A stretch of 7,861 nucleotides of DNA, taken from assembly GCA_003235605.1 (NCBI GenBank), contig QJVU01000018.1:1-7861 (forward strand). The letters are read 5' to 3'. The stretch comes from Planctomycetota bacterium. GTDB lineage: Bacteria > Planctomycetota > UBA1135 > UBA2386. Below the pieces are notes generated by a model. It did no database searches, was not told the DNA's origin, and worked only from the letters and a program-made list of their open reading frames with translations. Shown piece by piece: positions 6,430 through 7,861 of this stretch. The number at the start of each line of letters is the position of its first letter. Position 1 is the stretch's first letter. The position numbers and the translations under genes are program-made.

Positions 6430-7514
6430 TCACCGCGGTCCGCATCGCAGCGCTCCATGGCATGCTGTTGCTGCCGGTGGCTCCGGTGACGGCCCAGAGC
6501 CGGCCATCGACAACCATCGACAAGCGCAACCTGTTCCTCGCGGGTTGGCTGGAGGAGCAGCTCACCCGTGACACTCCCGCGGCCCTGGCCCTGTACGAGA
6601 AGGCTGCCGCCGATGCCAACCGATCCAGGAGGCAGCGCGTGCTGGCGCTCGCAAGGCTCGGTGAGCAGCACTGGATCGAGGGACGCGACAAGGAGCTCCA
6701 GGCCACCTACCAGTCCCTTGCCGGCCTGGGCATCGACCTAGGGAGCGATCGCGGGAACCCGATACCAAGTGACCACATCCAGGCGCTCGCAGAGCTCAGC
6801 GCCCGCTTCCGCCAGGCTCTCGACGGTCCTGCCGGGCGAGACCGCGAGCAACAGCTCGCCCACCTGCGCACCGAGCTCGGCAAGGCCCTCGCGCGAATCC
6901 GGGTCCAGAGCCGCAACCCACGCCTGTCTATCACGCCCAACCCGCTCCTGCAGCGAGTGGTGCAGTATGAACGGCAGCCGCGCAAGCCGGCGCAGGACAA
7001 GCAGCTGGCGACGCTCTACGAGGCACGATTGAAGGCCCTCCAACACGGCGACCACGTTGCCGCCAGACAGCTGCAGCAGCAAATCAACCAGCGGCGTAGC
7101 CAGCTCCCCCCCCGCAACATCGCGATACATCAACAAATGCGTGGCAAGCGCATGGCGTGGATCACTGAGCTGCACCTGCGTGCGGTCTCGGTGGAGGAAA
7201 CCCAGAACGCACAACAGCGGGAGAGCATGATCTTCGAGCTGCCACCATGGCAGGAAATCGCGGTGGAACGCAGGATGCAGCACCTCAGGCTTCAGTCCAC
7301 GACCGACGAGGAGCGGCTGCGGGCGCTGGAGATCGCACAGCTGCGCGTCGAATACATTGCGGATCGCGACGCGATCAGCCAGTGGGAGCGCGAAGTGCTC
7401 AACGAGCTGGCCGAACGGCTCGAGGAGCACGCCCGCCACGACGAGGTGTTGGAGGCGCTGGAGCTGGTGGCACGCCTCCCGTACCGCTACGAGCTGCTGC
7501 AGCCGCGCCGCTGA
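6426..7514 (+). CDS. Exported helix-rich protein with TPR-like N-terminal region, function unknown
   Basis: 362-residue protein I cannot assign to a named family. It begins with a signal-peptide-like segment: Arg6, a hydrophobic core to about residue 22, then VTAQ with probable cleavage after Ala23; there is no lipobox and no cysteine anywhere. Residues 38-100 form helix pairs with a TPR-like look (WLEEQLTRDTPAALALYEKA, then ALARLGEQHWIEGRDKELQA). The rest is charged, Gln/Arg/Glu-rich and helical, with coiled-coil-like stretches at about 138-162, 190-226 and 295-350. It is the third gene of the two-component operon (4-base overlap with the regulator, good ribosome binding site), so an extracytoplasmic job connected with the sensor kinase, whose sensor region also looks TPR-like, is a reasonable inference. 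It could equally be an effector of the same response. An 8-C run at codons 227-230 is a possible slippage site. Real gene: confident; function: unknown. Confidence 0.8.
   Translation: MITAVRIAALHGMLLLPVAPVTAQSRPSTTIDKRNLFLAGWLEEQLTRDTPAALALYEKAAADANRSRRQRVLALARLGEQHWIEGRDKELQATYQSLAGLGIDLGSDRGNPIPSDHIQALAELSARFRQALDGPAGRDREQQLAHLRTELGKALARIRVQSRNPRLSITPNPLLQRVVQYERQPRKPAQDKQLATLYEARLKALQHGDHVAARQLQQQINQRRSQLPPRNIAIHQQMRGKRMAWITELHLRAVSVEETQNAQQRESMIFELPPWQEIAVERRMQHLRLQSTTDEERLRALEIAQLRVEYIADRDAISQWEREVLNELAERLEEHARHDEVLEALELVARLPYRYELLQPRR
7106..7113 (+). repeat. Homopolymer run of eight C inside the exported-protein gene
   Basis: Eight consecutive C bases span the codons for residues 227-230 (Leu-Pro-Pro-Arg). 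The frame is open and continuous on both sides with this length. Gain of one C would lead to a TGA at 7166-7168, and loss of one C to a TGA at 7228-7230, so either slip would remove roughly the last third of the protein. Confidence 0.85.
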
Positions 7515-7520
7515 TCAGCG
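7509..7520. repeat. 12-base perfect palindrome holding both convergent stop codons
   Basis: CGCTGATCAGCG is a perfect palindrome. Its centre, TGATCA, supplies the TGA stop of the exported protein on the plus strand (7512-7514) and the TGA stop of the small protein on the minus strand (7515-7517). As RNA it could only form a 4-base-pair stem with a GATC loop and no T-run follows, so it is not a convincing terminator. Confidence 0.8.
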
Positions 7521-7861
7521 ACCAGTGTTCTCGCCGCTCTCGAAGTCGGTCTCCTTGTCACTGGTCATGCGCTCCAACCAGGGCAGGCGGTAGAAGGAGA
7601 GAGGCTCGATCTTGGGTCCATCCGGGTGCAGTTCGGCGGTCGCGTACAGGGCGCACAGGGGCGCGTCGACGATGTGGATGGCGCTGAAGATCAGGTGCTT
7701 CGCGCCGTGCCACAGGAAGTAGAACGGGAAAGCCACGACCTGGGCAAAAGGGCCGGCATCCAGAGCCCTGTCCACCTCCTGTATGTCGTTGATGGCATCG
7801 GTGCTGCCACCCACGACCATCAACACTGGAGTGCTCACGCCAACGCCGACGTCCGTGATAA
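7515..7861 (-). CDS. Small protein of unknown function with hydrophobic centre, 5' end probably outside window
   Basis: Not recognised. An open frame reads leftwards to a TGA at 7515-7517. The first usable start inside the window is GTG at 7838 (107 residues), but the frame stays open to the right edge, no Shine-Dalgarno precedes that GTG, and the peptide from there lacks a clear signal sequence, so I think the true start, perhaps with a signal or lipoprotein leader, lies beyond 7861. Counting from GTG 7838, residues 31-68 are strongly hydrophobic and aromatic (AFPFYFLWHGAKHLIFSAIH at 36-55, then VDAPLCALY), consistent with membrane association or an amphipathic surface. The C-terminus (92-107) is charged and polar. 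It is convergent with, and directly abuts, the exported-protein gene. The bias against stops and the plausible protein composition argue for a real gene; there are no motifs that give a role. Confidence 0.6.
   Translation of the reverse strand, partial: ITDVGVGVSTPVLMVVGGSTDAINDIQEVDRALDAGPFAQVVAFPFYFLWHGAKHLIFSAIHIVDAPLCALYATAELHPDGPKIEPLSFYRLPWLERMTSDKETDFESGENTGR

Noticed and set aside
6738..7439. Minus-strand open frame of 233 codons over the exported protein
   Set aside because: No motif or leader, while the plus-strand frame has a signal peptide, a ribosome binding site and operon coupling. Since neither product has a known domain this is the least certain of the shadow rejections.
7247..7687. 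Plus-strand open frame running past the end of the exported protein
   Set aside because: Gly/Arg-rich, out of frame with the exported protein and antisense to the small convergent gene; no start signal or motif.

Overview
The window is GC-rich, densely coded bacterial DNA with no mobile element, CRISPR array, tRNA or rRNA that I could see. It holds eight protein genes in two divergent units plus one convergent gene. An outer-membrane-bearing or otherwise diderm bacterium is suggested by the style of the genes: a histidine kinase with a large extracytoplasmic sensor and an H-box region of the kind I associate with Acidobacteriota and Planctomycetota, exported helical proteins, and start codons that mostly lack Shine-Dalgarno motifs. 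The phylum call is an inference from style and is weak.

Left unit (positions 1-3439, minus strand, read right to left). A class I SAM-dependent methyltransferase of the METTL/Nnt1 type is followed by an ABC ATPase, an ABC-2 type permease and a second ABC ATPase that runs off the left edge. All three junctions are the same 4-base ATGA overlap, so the four genes look like one translationally coupled operon. The two ATPases both keep their catalytic motifs. A second permease would be expected beyond position 1, which would make a NatAB/CcmA-type heteromeric exporter or a pair of exporters.

Middle (3440-3596). A 157-base divergent intergenic region must hold the promoters of both units. Only one weak -10-like element stands out.

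Right unit (3597-7514, plus strand). A 705-residue membrane histidine kinase with a sensor region of about 400 residues overlaps by 8 bases an OmpR-family response regulator. The regulator in turn overlaps by 4 bases (ATGA) a 362-residue exported, helix-rich, TPR-like protein of unknown function. This is one operon: sensor, regulator, and an exported protein that may feed information to the sensor.

Right edge (7515-7861, minus strand). A small unrecognised protein with a hydrophobic centre is encoded convergently. Its stop codon directly abuts the stop of the exported protein inside a 12-base palindrome, and its true start probably lies outside the window.

Working model (inference): the two-component system senses an envelope signal through its extracytoplasmic region, perhaps with the exported helical protein, and may control the divergent ABC exporter operon. 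The individual families of the ABC and two-component proteins are clear. The substrate, the signal, the methyltransferase target and the regulatory link between the two units are not visible in the sequence.
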